A stretch of 64,000 nucleotides of DNA. Origin: Pogona vitticeps (Eukaryota; Chordata; Lepidosauria; Squamata; Agamidae). Position 1 is the first letter of the stretch, and every line of letters begins with the position of its first letter. The notes under the pieces were generated by a model, which saw only the letters and a program-made list of their open reading frames with translations, made no database searches and had not been told where the DNA came from. The position numbers and the translations under genes were made by a program. Of this stretch, positions 22,293-33,760 are shown piece by piece. The DNA is taken from NCBI RefSeq assembly GCF_051106095.1, contig NC_135786.1, forward strand, positions 20,061,001 to 20,125,000. The letters run 5' to 3'.

Positions 22293-23504
22293 AGGTCTTA
22301 TATTTCTTGAGTTCACCGGGCATTCCCGTATCCCCATCTGCAGAGCCAACCTAATAACAAGAATATGCCACTTCTTTTTGCCAAAAAATTGCATGGAATT
22401 TGTCCCAATACCTGGCATTCACTGAGGAAAAAATGGCAAAATGCAATAGATCTGTGGGAACAATTTTTATCCCAGCTGTTTTTTTGTCTGTTAAATTGAA
22501 AATTTATATGTTAAATGGCTGAAACATTGTTTACATCAAGTGACAATGTCATTTCTTGCCCTTGTAAATTCCGCAAAAAATTAAAATAAAATAAACTACT
22601 CTTTGGGTACAGAAGTGTCTCATCTGCCTGGATGAAAGTTAAAGAAATACACAGATGAACAGACAAGATTCATCCACCTTTAATCACAGAGTATGAAGGA
22701 TTTGAACGAAAACAGCAAATGTTTTGCAGAACTTGTTCTAATGTCACAAAAGGTTGTGTTTTCTTTCCAAATAACTATTACAGCCTTGCAAAAAGCCTTT
22801 AAGGGATCTTAACTATGAATCTGATGAGGCAATACTGAAATAATTGCTTTCTCTTGAGATCATCTTGATTCTATTTGCATTGTAATGAATGGATGTGGTT
22901 ATTCAAGCACAGTCTGAATCTTAGCACTTCTCTTGTTTATGTACTAAAACTGTGGGTGCTAGTTTTATGTGTGATGGATGTGTGAAGCTGTGCACAGAGA
23001 ATGTGGGTTTTTGTCCAGTACTGTGGAGGAAAATCCATATGCATGAATGGTTGTCTCTCTTTTTGGTTTGAAGTACCTTTCCAGCTGACTCAAATTTAAT
23101 ACAATGATGAAAGCAAGTAGATTGCCTCAGATGCAGGTTCTTAGCATGCATAATACCATCTTAAAAATAATTTTTAAAAATCTGACTGTGTTCTTAGAAT
23201 GCTGTGAGGGCAGTGCTAATTACTACAAAGAAAAATATGGGAGTTCAAACCTCCACAAGACTGCTAATGAACTTCAGGCCAATCAAAAACTCTCACTATT
23301 GAAAAAAAGGCACTGATGCTCTCTGTGTGTTGAGAAATAATCTTCATCAACTGTATTGTCACATCTTTTTCATTAGAGGCCATCTGAATTATAAGGTGAC
23401 ACAAAATTGGCATGTTCAAAGGAAGATGCAAGACCAGGCACATCTTAAAGATATTTTGCCTCCTCTTCCTCCTCCTCATTCTCACACTGTGGCTTAATGA
23501 TAAT
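22293..23504. other. intergenic, nothing recognised
   Basis: No gene, RNA gene or transposon could be supported in this A/T-rich stretch. Confidence 0.4.
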
Positions 23505-23514
23505 AAGAGAGAAG

Positions 23515-23795
23515 GACAGATCCTAGAGCTGGGGCTCCAATACTTTGGCCATCTCATGAGAAGAGAAGACTCCCTGGAAAAGACCCTGATGTTGGGAAAG
23601 TGTGAAGGCAACAGGAGAAGGGGACAACAGAGGATGAGATGGTTGGACAGTGTCACCGAAGCAACCAACATGAATCTGACCCAACTCCGGGAGGCAGTGG
23701 AAGATAGGAGGGCCTGGTGTGCTCTGGTACATGGGGTCACAAAGAAGAGTCGGACATGACTAAGTGACTAAACAATGACAAAAAACAACAACAAG
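23515..23795 (+). mobile_element. Bov-B LINE 3' end
   Basis: A 5'-truncated copy starts at ACAGATCCTAGAGCTGGGGC and ends in GACTAAACAATGACAAAAAACAACAACA. The encoded end of ORF2 (residues such as LQYFGHLMRREDSLEKTLML and MRWLDSVTEATNMN) is readable on +. A 10-bp target duplication AAGAGAGAAG flanks it (23505-23514, 23796-23805). Confidence 0.95.
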
Positions 23796-23805
23796 AAGAG
23801 AGAAG

Positions 23806-25670
23806 TTAAAAGCAAGAGCTATTCCAGATTTATTGGTTTTATTCTGGGGCCATGAGGATATATTTTACTGGGCCATTTGGCTGAAGACTATTGCCTCTCT
23901 ACCTTAATTTCATTTGTTTTTCTTTACAACCTGTATAGCATGACCTGCTTGCGTAGTCTCGGCTATTTAGGTATACAATATCTAATATCTTATATATATA
24001 ATGCCTAAGGTACCATTACATGATTTCTGGACTATTACTAATCTGTGAGGTATTGTTCAATAGCACCTAATGTGCACGCCTGTATTGAACTTGTGGCCTT
24101 TTGTGGCTTTCATTGCATAGGTCCATCGATTTGTGTGTGATGGCAGGGGAATGCGGTAGAAACTAGCATTGTAGCATGACTTAGTTTAAACTCACAGCCT
24201 CGAAAATTATCCTATTTACATGAATAGCAAACGCTCTTAAAAATAAACAGCAGTGAAGCTGGGACAGAAGAACGTATGTGAAGATTGTACTCATGGTATT
24301 CTAGTTCTACAGTTATACAACAAAGCTACGACAAAGCTCCCCCTAGCAGTCATCAAGAGTTTATGAGGGGCTACCTGTCAAAAAGAAGAAGCCCCCTGTC
24401 CTAGACTGACCCATGCCTTCTTTGTCAGGGGGCCAGAGACCCAATGCAGATGGAAAGCAACTGATCCAACATCTGGGAGAAACGGTGACAGGAGGAACAT
24501 TTGAAGAAAGGAGGAATAAATAGCTGGGCTTTTCTCTCTCTCTTGCAAAAATAAAGTCAATTTTTGTGTTACTAAAAAAAGAAAGGAAAGAAGCGGGGGA
24601 GGCATCTGGCCTTCCATTGAGTAGGAATTGAAATATATAACTATATAGAAAACTCTTCTGGTTTCTAGGGAAACTCACTCCCCTCCTCCTTTGGAGTTCC
24701 TGAGGGTTATGTAACATCTGAACCAGTTCCTTTCCAATCCATGGTCACTCACAGGTCTCCAATAGTAAAGCCAACAACAAAAAAGATTCCAACAGGAAAG
24801 TTTAACTCAGTGGCAGAGCAGGAGTGTGTGGAGGACACACATTTCTCTTGCTGGCCTTCTCCAGAAGCCCTTGGAAAGCCATCAAGTACCGGGTTGGTTG
24901 GGGAATGCAGCTAGTGTTACAAAGCCAGCATCTCTTGCCAGTCCTCTTTTTGGAGCTGGTTTGTGTAGCAGGATTCAGCATTTTTGAAACTTGGGGGGAA
25001 AAAAGAAGACACTGGTGGAAAAGAGATATTTTAAGAAAGCTCACTCATGTGAACCAGTGGGAGCAGATGGATTTTGGGCTATTTAAAGAAAGACAATGTA
25101 TTTTTAAACCTGTCCTGGCTGAGCGAAGCCAAATTGAGTGTCCTAACCGCAGAAAGGGGATTCTCCCAGTTGTAATGTAGGAATGCGGGGGCAGATCTTT
25201 CCACCTGGGTAGTCCAAATTCTCCATTCACTATGGGAAACATGTTGGTTTATGAGACCCCCCTGTTTCTGATCATAGCCAACAGTTACTATACTAGTCCT
25301 AGCTTTTCCTCTCTTGTCAGTATCATCCTCCAGCTGGTCAATCTCACACCTCCCACCCACTCATTCTCACTATCCACCCACAGGGTTATCCATCTCGCCA
25401 TTACTTCTTGAAGGGACAGAAACGCCACATCACAAGGATGGAGGCATAGAAGGCTTTATTCCATTAATGTAGCTCAAACACATCATCTGTGATTTTCCTT
25501 TTTACCACTTTCAATTCATTTTCTTAGATGAATCGAACATTCATGTTTAGAAATTCCTTAAATATTCTGAAAGTACAAAATAAATACAGTTGTGTCACAC
25601 ACATGCTGGTCTTCTCAATATTAAATTCTCCTTCTGAACAGAAATGCAATTCCTATAAGAAAACAAAAGG
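23806..25670. other. intergenic, nothing recognised
   Basis: Open frames of 118 codons near 24361-24717 and 24824-25180 show no recognisable domain, and no splice-site context supports them. Confidence 0.4.
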
Positions 25671-25674
25671 TTTG

Positions 25675-25830
25675 AGGGCCAGCATGGTTTAGTAAATAGA
25701 GCATTAGACAAGTACTTAGGAAACTTGGGTTTGAAATCCCTTCTCAGCCATAGACATTCACTTGTGGGAGGCAAAAGTAAAACATTTCTTAAACCTCTCA
25801 CCCAGTTCCAAAGACCTGTTAGGTTTACTG
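25675..25830 (+). mobile_element. tRNA-derived SINE head
   Basis: It begins GGGCCAGCATGGTTTAGTAA (A-box region) and holds a clear B-box GGTTTGAAATCCC at 25728-25740. The head resembles a tRNA in which the D-loop is altered. The 3' part is degraded. Confidence 0.75.
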
Positions 25831-25908
25831 TTACATTTGAAGTGACTAATGGCACATAAAACTGGATTTTTAACAATGGTAGTGAAATTTGTATTTCTAT
25901 TTCTATTA

Positions 25909-26474
25909 CAGTGGGGTCTCTACTTAAGAACTTAATCCGTATTGGAAGGTGGTTCTCAAGTGAAAAAGTTCTTATGTAGAATCTGCATTTCCCATAGGAA
26001 TGCATTGAAAACCATTTAATCTGTATCTGCTCTTTTCCGTCCATAGAAACTAATGGGAAGCTGCTATTCCGCCTTCTACCACTAGAGGGGGATATTTTTT
26101 CTCCCCCCCCCCCCCCTTAGGTCAGGGGACAGTGTTAAAAGCACTTCTGACGAAGCTAATTTTGAAGCAATGGACTGAAAACCAATTAATCTGTTCTGGC
26201 TGTTTTTTTGTTATGTAGAGGTGCGTTCGTACATTGAAGCATATTAGTTCCCATAGGAACTAATGCAAAGCTGGTTAATATGTACTCTACCACTAGGGGG
26301 AGAACTTTTTTTAACCTAAGATGACCTAAGGTTAAAAAAAGAGCAGGAAAGTTTTTTTTTTCCTGTTCTTATCTTGGATTTTTGTTCTCAAGTAGAAGCA
26401 AAATTTAGCAAATGGAGCTGTTCTTAAGTGGAATTGTTCTTAAGTAGGGACGTTCTTAAGTAGAGACCCCACTG
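25909..26474. mobile_element. Tigger-like (Tc1/mariner) MITE, both ends present
   Basis: Perfect-looking terminal inverted repeats (CAGTGGGGTCTCTACTTAAG on the left, CTTAAGTAGAGACCCCACTG on the right) are flanked by TA dinucleotides (25907-25908, 26475-26476). The 566-bp interior has no transposase. A poly-C run and several GTTCTTAAGT internal repeats are present. TA target and CAGTGG ends fit the Tigger/pogo branch. Confidence 0.93.
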
Positions 26475-26476
26475 TA

Positions 26477-28764
26477 TAATATAGGAACAAACTGCTGGTG
26501 TTTGGAATACAATGCTAAAGTTGAAATATAACAGTGAAGTGACACTGTTTTATCATATGATGTATCAGATCATTTGTCTGTCAATTCAGAGACGAGCCCA
26601 CGTACATAAGGAAGAACATGCCAAACAAATATTCCTCATCTCATTGAAATCAATGACATTTACGTGTGTAATTGCATATTTAAATATACATATCCCATTG
26701 ATTTCAGTGGGATTGCAGCACACTATCTACTTCAAATTGCATCTCATCACAACCTGCCATTCTCAACCACCCCCCTCTCTACTTGGGCTGCCCCATGGAA
26801 AAGCAATTTTTGAAAACATCAAAAGTATCTTAATGGGATGTAGGAACACTAACAGGTAATCTGGAAGCCGCATGTAGATGTTCTTGTTAAAAAAAAGAAG
26901 AGGAAATTCTAACATGTTCTTTCTAATGCAATTTTTATCTGCTGTTTTATGATGTGTTGATATTTTGATAACTGCTTGGATGAGAGTAAAAGTAGACACT
27001 TGGTAAGTACATTTTTGGAGGGAAAAAGCAAGCAGCAAGCAAACAAAATCCAGTGATTTCATAACAATGAGCTAGGCTTAAATTAGGACTTAAAAGTTCT
27101 TAACTTTTGCCGAGATCGTATTCATGGTTTGTTTGGTTTTTAAAAAAACAAACACCTGCTGACTGATTTATTTCTACAGTCTTTCACTTAAAACCATATG
27201 AGACTTGAATAGATACACACTTGGATTTGTCTATGTAATGTAAAAGCTACATTTACTATAATGTACATTCTTTCTTTCTTCTGCCATCCCATGATCAATA
27301 TTCACAAGTGCCAAAAATCCCTGAAAAATTCAATTTTAGTTTTTTAGGATAGCCATTGTACATATGTAAGAGCACAGGGTCTACTTCCTTTGACACCTGA
27401 ATTTTTTTTCACTTCCAGAAGTGGGAAAGAGGAAACCAAACCTCTTTAACAGAGAATCTTTCCATTCATCTGCTCAGAATAGAATATTGAGTAGCCTGCT
27501 CAGTTTTTCTTAGCATCAGACCTGAAAAAGAACTCAAAATTTACTGTTTTCTTTAGGTCTTAAAATAAGGCATTATCCAACTGCAGTTTAACAATAAGAT
27601 AGTTTTGCAATTCCCCCACCTTTTTGATTTTTGATCCACTTCGATGCTGGCTGGAAGTCTCCTAACCATAGGTCGCAAACGCCCTTTGCATTTCTCCTCT
27701 TTGAGAACCCCATGGTTACTTTTTCATTTATTTTAACGTATTTTCAAAAAGAAACCTGGCACACCAGGTATGTACATCACATGCGGGCAACATATATAAA
27801 GTATATAAAATAAGTGCATGCCCCCATGTAGCCCCAACCTTTTTCTGTAGGTTCCCCCCCCCCCGTTTCTCATGATCTGCTGCTGTCACCAATGAAACTG
27901 GTGGCATTACTACCATAGGGCGAGAAACTGCCCAGAACTGCAGTTTTTGCAGCATAAAGAGACTAAAAGTTGCGACATTATTCTCTCTCCCCCCCCCCCT
28001 CACACATACATGTCCACATCACATTTTCTTCTCTTCTCTTAATAAAAGGAAATCATCTGTTTGCCTTGCACACAGGTGGGGCTCTGTGGAGCAGGAGAGT
28101 GCTCTAATCCCATCCTACACCGCAGGGATCTGCTGCAGTAAATGCTGTTAAATTTCGACACAGCAGTGGCAACATTGGCCGCTGTATCACTGCGGCCGTG
28201 GCACTGCCAACTCCAGTGGATTCAAAAGGGTATCCAGTGTAGTTTGCTGACTCGTTGGCCAGCCCTGTCCTGCACACACATCTCCCGCTATATATTTTGT
28301 ACATTCAGTCTTTTCAGTGCTGAAATCCCTTATACATTTGTGTTTATATGTGAGTGAAGTGACCCATCTGTTCATTGGATTTTAAGACAAGATTAGGTTG
28401 CTTTCATTAAGCTGGAATAACGATCATCTTCCGATTCCATACTGTTTCACACCATTAGAGATCCCAACTCTGCATGCTCCCGAATGAAGTAGAGAAGAGG
28501 TGGACTGGGAAGGTAGGTAAGCTGTATTATAAATGCTTCCCCATGCAGCAGAAGAGTTCTCTTCTATAGCAGAGGATGGTCAAGAATGCTTCTGTACTAT
28601 GTGCTTTTCTGTGTATGCATGTGTGTGTGTGTATTTAGTTTATTCCTTTTCTTTGTTTAACTTGTTTTAACCTGGGGAGAGAATTAAAATATGGCATTCC
28701 CACCTGCCGTTTGAAATAGGGCACTCTATCAACTCAGAATTCTTCCACCCTCTTTTTTCTACAG
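26477..28764. other. intergenic, nothing recognised
   Basis: No supported gene. Poly-C runs lie near 27856 and 27993 and a short (TG)n near 28619. The fragment CATTGATTTCAGTGGGATTG (26697-26716) resembles a widespread sauropsid repeat. Confidence 0.4.
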
Positions 28765-28918
28765 GTGCCGACCAGGCCTCAGGCAAGCTGCACAGTTCCA
28801 GGATATCCCCAGAAGAAAGGAATGGTAAACCACTTTTGACTATTCTGTACCTCAAAAACCCTGAAGAGGGTCACTCTAAGTCAGACCTGACTTGACCACA
28901 CCACCATTATTATTATTC
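28765..28918 (+). mobile_element. tRNA-SINE, 3' part
   Basis: CAGGCAAGCTGCACAGTTCC, AGAAGAAAGGAATGGTAAAC and CTGTACCTCAAAAACCCTGA match the family at 38060-38295, ending in ATTATTATTATT. The head is missing. Confidence 0.75.
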
Positions 28919-29635
28919 TAGGCTGGGATCACTGTCGTTAACACAGGTACTTCTCCCCTAAGCATTTATTCCATTTTGGAAAATAGCACCGCAGTGTTTT
29001 TCAGAAGGAATCTGTATTTCCCTTCCTTTAATCACACGTTGTTCATTACTTTCCAGGTCTTCCCTTTCTTTCCCTACCGAGCTGAAGCCAGCTGTTTTAT
29101 ACTGCTTTCTTCAGAGTTCAGCAGAGGTTGTGTTACATAACTTGCCCCCACCCCCCCACTGGGCACCGGAGCATTTCCATCTAAGCACTTTTTAAAAATG
29201 ACACAACAGAGGAAGGGGCAACATGCTTTCCTTGCCTCGCCCCCCCCCCCAGTTGCTATTACACAAACCCCACCACAACAAACTCCAGAAGCAAAAAAAC
29301 ACCAAAGATGTGAATTGGGCACAGGGGAAAGGAAAGGTCTCATTGAGTGCCAGCAGTTCTTACAGCTGGAATCCCTGCTCATCTGCTAAGGAATGTGAGT
29401 CACTCTCTGCTACCTCTTACAACCACCACCGTCTTTGACTGTAACTTGGTATGCCAAATGGCAGCTTCGGGATTCTGCAGAGGGTCAGGCACAAGTATGG
29501 AGGTTAAAAAAAAAAAACACCATGCTTTTGTTGCATTTATAATAAATTTATGTGCACATTTCTCTCTCTTCCAATTTTATTCTCGAGAAAATCCTTTAAG
29601 GTAAGACAGAGGATCTTGTAAGATCTCTTAATAAT
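28919..29635. other. intergenic, nothing recognised
   Basis: C-rich runs near 29147 and 29240 and a poly-A near 29508 are the only notable features. Confidence 0.4.
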
Positions 29636-29860
29636 TGTATGCTGTCAAGCAAATTCTGACTTGTGGTGATCCTTTTCAACGTTTTCCAGGTAAAGAGTAT
29701 TCAGAAATGGTTTGCCGTTCCCTTCTTCTGAGAGCATCCTGGGACTGTGCAGCTTGCCCAAGGCCACACAGGCTGGCTCTGCTCCCAGGAGGCACCATGG
29801 AGAATCAAACTCGCAACTTCTGACTCTGCAGCCAATTACCTAAACTACTCAGCTAAATCA
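29636..29860 (-). mobile_element. tRNA-SINE, near full length
   Basis: In minus orientation it shows the same modules as 38060-38295: GGCTGCAGAGTCAGAAGTTGC, TGGTGCCTCCTGGGAGCAGA, GGCCTTGGGCAAGCTGCACA and CTTTACCTGGAAAACGTTGA. The usual ATT tail is not obvious at the left. Confidence 0.8.
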
Positions 29861-30485
29861 TCCAAGGATCTTAATGGCAGACAAGGATTTCTGAACCAGG
29901 GCCACCCTAATCCAAGGCTCTTACCTGCTGCACCACACTACCTTATGTTGTCGCAATTTTTTATTCAGACAATCACTTTATCTTTTCGCCTGAATATCCA
30001 CCAAAGACAAGTTTTTTCAGTTCTGTTCAGTCATTGAAACACATACCCTTTTTACTGGCTTTGAAAGGGCCACAAAGAGATCACCAACTCTCTGATTCTT
30101 TTTTACTTGGAGATGCCTGGAAGTGAACTGAGCCTCAAGCCTTCTGTGTGCAAAGCATGTTCTATCACCCAGCTATGATTCCTCCCCACAAGAGCCACCA
30201 TTTCATGCCCATTACCTACTCTTCTTTGGAGCAGGACATATGGGGATCTAAGCAATGAACAGGTACTAAGCAATTATGAGCACATTCTCACTAAAAGTGC
30301 AAAAAAGAGTGTAAATTGCACTCACAAAGTGCTTTTAAATGAGTCAGATGGAAGTTCCTTTAATGCAAGAGCCCTGCTTAATCAGCTCATGGACCTATCT
30401 ACTCAATAGGCTGCATTTCCGTTTCATACATGCCCAGCCAGACTTTTTGGGCTGCTTACATTTGCTCTCAGTGTAGTACTTCGGC

Positions 30486-30872
30486 ATTGTTGTTATTGTT
30501 TAGTCGTTAAGTCGTGTCTGACTCCTCGTGACCCCATGGACCAGAGCATGCTAGGCCCTCCTCTCTTCCACTGCCTCCTGGAGTTGGGTCAAATTCATGT
30601 TGGTTGCTTCGATGACACTGTCCAGCCATCTCGTCCTCTGTCATTCCCTTCTCTTGCCTTCACACTTTCCCAACATCAGGGTCTTTTCCAGGGAGTCTTC
30701 CCTTCTCGTGAGACAGCCAAAGTATTGAAGCCTTAGCTTCGGGATCTGTCCTTCCAGTGAGCACTCGGGGTTGATTTCCTTCAGAATGGATAGGTTTGTT
30801 CTCTTTGCAGTCCAGGGATTCTCAAGAGTCTCCTCCAGCACCACAAGTCAAAAGAATCAGTTCTTCGGCTGT
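30486..30872 (-). mobile_element. Bov-B LINE 3' end
   Basis: The + strand reads TTGTTTAGTCGTTAAGTCGT, GACTCCTCGTGACCCCATGG and on to TCTCCTCCAGCACCACAAGT, colinear with the larger minus-strand copy at 35541. The 5' truncation point is near 30870. No clear target duplication: the CTTCGGC at both edges is part of Bov-B itself. Confidence 0.92.
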
Positions 30873-31165
30873 CTGTGTATTGCTTCTAAATTAGGAGGTT
30901 CCATTTCACTGTCTTAGCATGTTGATGCTCTACTAGGAAAGCTACTGAACATTCTACATAAATGGGCAGACTCCTAGTGGTGTTTTGTAATGTGCTGTGG
31001 CTGATTGCCAATGTGCCAGGCACATCTTGGTTCCATGCCTGATCATAAACCCTACTGTGCAACCAAGATGTGCCTAGACACCATGTCAGTTAGCCACAAT
31101 TAGCTGTGACAAGTAATGGAAACCTTAGACAAGCACCAATAGGATCCTGGCCAAGTTCTCTACAG

Positions 31166-31301
31166 CAGTGGTCCCCAACCGTGGGCCTCCAGATGTTCTT
31201 GGACTACAACTCCCAGAAGCCTTCACCACCACTTCTGCTGGCCAGGATCTCTGGGAGTTGAAGTCCAAGAACATCTGGAGGCCCAAGGTTGAGGACCACT
31301 G
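31166..31301. mobile_element. hAT MITE, 136 bp
   Basis: Termini CAGTGGTCCCCAACC and GGTTGAGGACCACTG are inverted repeats, and much of the interior is palindromic (CCAGATGTTCTTGGACT against AGTCCAAGAACATCTGG). The 8-bp duplication CTCTACAG (31158-31165, 31302-31309) is the hallmark of hAT transposition. Confidence 0.95.
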
Positions 31302-31829
31302 CTCTACAGAACTACATTTGGTGCACGTATGTAAATGAACGTCATACTTTTCAACTTGATTATCTGATCTTACATAATCCTTTTAAAAATTTTAAAGGGG
31401 TGTTCAGTAAAGCCTCTCACCCCCTGCTCCCCATCTCTCTCTTCCCCAAAGTTCCCTTTGGTACTACTCACAGCCATTCAGAACTGTGATATGTTCGCAG
31501 CAAAACCAATAAATATTCTCGTGGCACCTTAAGGCTAACAAGTTTTATTTTATATCCCCCTTTTTCAAACGCAGCCTCTTGAGTCAGCCTCTGAAGAAGC
31601 GAGCTGCAGCCCCTGAGAGATTATGCCAAGTTGAAGTTGGTCCCACAAAATCCACGGGGGTGTGTGTGAAATAGTGCACTGCAGTCTTAACGAAGTCCTT
31701 CAATGAAGTCACGGTAAACTTTAAAAGTTTCCCTCCAGTGGTGGCCCTAAAAAAAAGAGAGAGAGAGAAAAGAAAGAAAGACAGAAAGAGAAAATTTTCT
31801 TCATCCATTTTATCCCCCGCTTTGCTCTC

Positions 31830-32344
31830 TGCCCGCTCTTCCCCCTGTTCCCGCGGCTCAACAATCGGGTGCTTGTGCTGCAGCCTGAAGAGAGGGAGAG
31901 GGAGAGGAAAGCCACAGGGCCGCCTTTTGGCTCCGGGACGAGGAGACGTCATGGATTCCTGAGTGTGGAAGTTTGCAGGAAAGCCCTCCGTTTAGGAGAT
32001 GGAGCCGATCCAAGGGTTTCCATGGCGCTGGGCATAAACAGGAGGAAACAGTGAGGGAATCCCGTTATTTTACAGCATTCAACGACTATAAACACTCAGA
32101 GCAGGAAAGGAAGTGGCCTTTCCCTCTCGAGTAACCCACCTCTAGGAGCACGCAGAGCGAGCCGCGCTCTCCGTCTGCTCGCGGGGACCCACGCGCGGAA
32201 CACCCCGCGGGGGAGAGGAGCCGAGTCAGAGGGATCGGGGCGCGACGATGGTTTAAGGAAGATCGCGCACAGAGAGAAACCACCATCCATTCTTTGCTGT
32301 CTCTCCTTGAATATATAATACACATAACTTTTTAAAAGATCCAA
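31830..32344 (+). promoter_or_regulatory. CpG-rich region, candidate promoter of upstream NFATC2 first exon
   Basis: CpG density rises sharply around 31850-32260 (GCGGCTC, CGCGCGG, GGGGCGCGACGATGG) compared with flanking A/T-rich DNA. The upstream NFATC2 start codon lies at 32345, so promoter activity on + is the simplest reading. A TATATAA sits at 32312-32318, only 33 bp before the ATG, so start sites further upstream in the CpG block are more likely. No transcript evidence is available. Confidence 0.6.
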
Positions 32345-32408
32345 ATGCAGAGAGAAACCGCGTGCCGGCTGGTACACTATCACCACATCATGAGGTCTAT
32401 GGATCAAG
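32345..32408 (+). CDS. NFATC2: NFATC2 alternative first coding exon
   Basis: ATG at 32345 opens 21 codons, MQRETACRLV then HYHHIMRSMDQ, followed by one base G (32408) and a GTAGAG donor at 32409. Mammalian NFATC2 has an alternative N-terminus starting MQREAAFRLGHCHPLRIMGS and ending VDQ; MQRE, the AxRL spacing, IM, S and the final DQ agree. The exon ends in phase 1, exactly as the canonical exon 1 does, and splicing to 62494 gives ...MDQ-EEP. The resulting protein lacks the acidic LDFSILFDY activation motif. The start context is weak (CAA before ATG, C after). The homology is from memory of the mammalian isoform; the splice phase match is direct. Confidence 0.87.
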
Positions 32409-32499
32409 GTAGAGTCCTTGAATTTATTTATTTATTTATATTCTGATTTATTCATTTTTAATGATTTATTTATGATTTTTCTCTCCGTCCCTATTCCCT

Positions 32500-33760
32500 A
32501 CGCGATAACACCTCCAGCGTCGGGTTGATGTCTCTCTTTCCCTCTCGCTCCTTTCGCGCCTGCCCTCTAGCGCGACGTGGGGGGGGGTTCCCCTGCTCTG
32601 CGCTTGAACGTCGGCGGCTTCTCTCTTTCGGGCTCCCTCTCCCTCCGGCTGCTTCGCTCCTTTGGCAAAAAGGCTGCCCGCGATCCTCTTCTCTCAGCCT
32701 CGCTAGGGAGGAAGGAGGGGGGGGGAACTAAGTGCCATTCAGAGCAGCGGGGTTTGCTTCCGAGTAAACAGAGCTCTTCCCAAAGGGGCACCCCAGCGGA
32801 CGGCTGTCGCGAAGGTGGAGACGAAGTTGTCCGGAGAAAAGCGGAGCCCGGGATTCCCTGTCCCTCTTTTTTGGAGACAAGAGGAAACGGGATTCCCTGT
32901 GGCGGCGCCACTTCACCCCCACCGCGGCGCACACGCTCAGACAAGCGCGCACAGAAGGAGAAGAAAGGGGGCTGTAACTGGGTGAGGACCTAACACTGAT
33001 TTTTTTGTTCCCTTTCCCAAATTTTACTTGGAAAAATTCCCCGTCTCTCCAATCAAAGCTGACAGAAATCTCCTTTCAACTCCATCCAGAGAGGCTTTCC
33101 TTTCACAAACCCGTCAAAGGCAGTCGGGGAAGTTCAGGTTTGCAAAGCATCTGGGGCTAGTGTTGCTTGAACTCTTGGTTCACCTTCTCAAGGAGCCAGA
33201 GGGCAGGGATCGGGGACTCGATCTCCGTCTGAAAGCTCCCGCGCGGTCCTGAGAAGGCGGGTGGATGTTATTTTAAAGCATTTGCTGCCGATTTAGGGGC
33301 GTTTTGACGATGGCAGCGGGAGATTTCAGACCTCTGCAAACCGCACAGTGCCCCATTCATTTTACTCCTAAGTAAACCCCGCATAACCCAGTGCCGCTGG
33401 AATCCGGCTAAAACGTCGCGCTTTTAGTGAGAAAAGAAACCCCCGAGGCATCCGTGGCGTTTACCTCTACATCGCCACCAGGATCAGGATCCGAGCCCTT
33501 AGCCTGCTACTAACAGTGCCTGCCTGCCTGCCTGCATTCCTAGAAGCTAACCCCTAAAAAGGCGCAACCGCATCGCCATCGCTTTGCAAGTTGCACAGAC
33601 AGGCTCGCTGGGGTGGGGTGGGGGGTTATAGGTTTACAGTAAAAGTCAAAAGTCAAGGCACCTTAATTTAAACAGTTTAAGGCGAGAAGGACTTCTCCTC
33701 CTATGTGCGCGACAGAGGTCCGCTCGTTTTAGGTCGGATCAGCAGCGTGTCAAGCCGGTG
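32500..33760. promoter_or_regulatory. CpG-rich block downstream of the upstream first exon
   Basis: High CpG and G/C content continues to about 33.75 kb (for example GGCGGCGCCACTTCACCCCC near 32901 and GCGCACACGCTCAG). Together with the block before 32345 it resembles a CpG island shore-to-shore around a first exon. Frames such as 32577-32993 are composition-driven. It also contains two fragments of a common repeat ending GAGTAAAC/AAGTAAAC (near 32760 and 33372). Confidence 0.5.

Noticed and set aside
25675-25830. Possible tRNA gene from A- and B-box-like motifs
   Set aside because: No complete cloverleaf or anticodon stem is formed, and the sequence matches a tRNA-derived SINE head.
31584-33252. 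Several open frames of 60-138 codons in both strands
   Set aside because: They follow the CpG and G/C-rich composition around the upstream first exon; none has a family signature.
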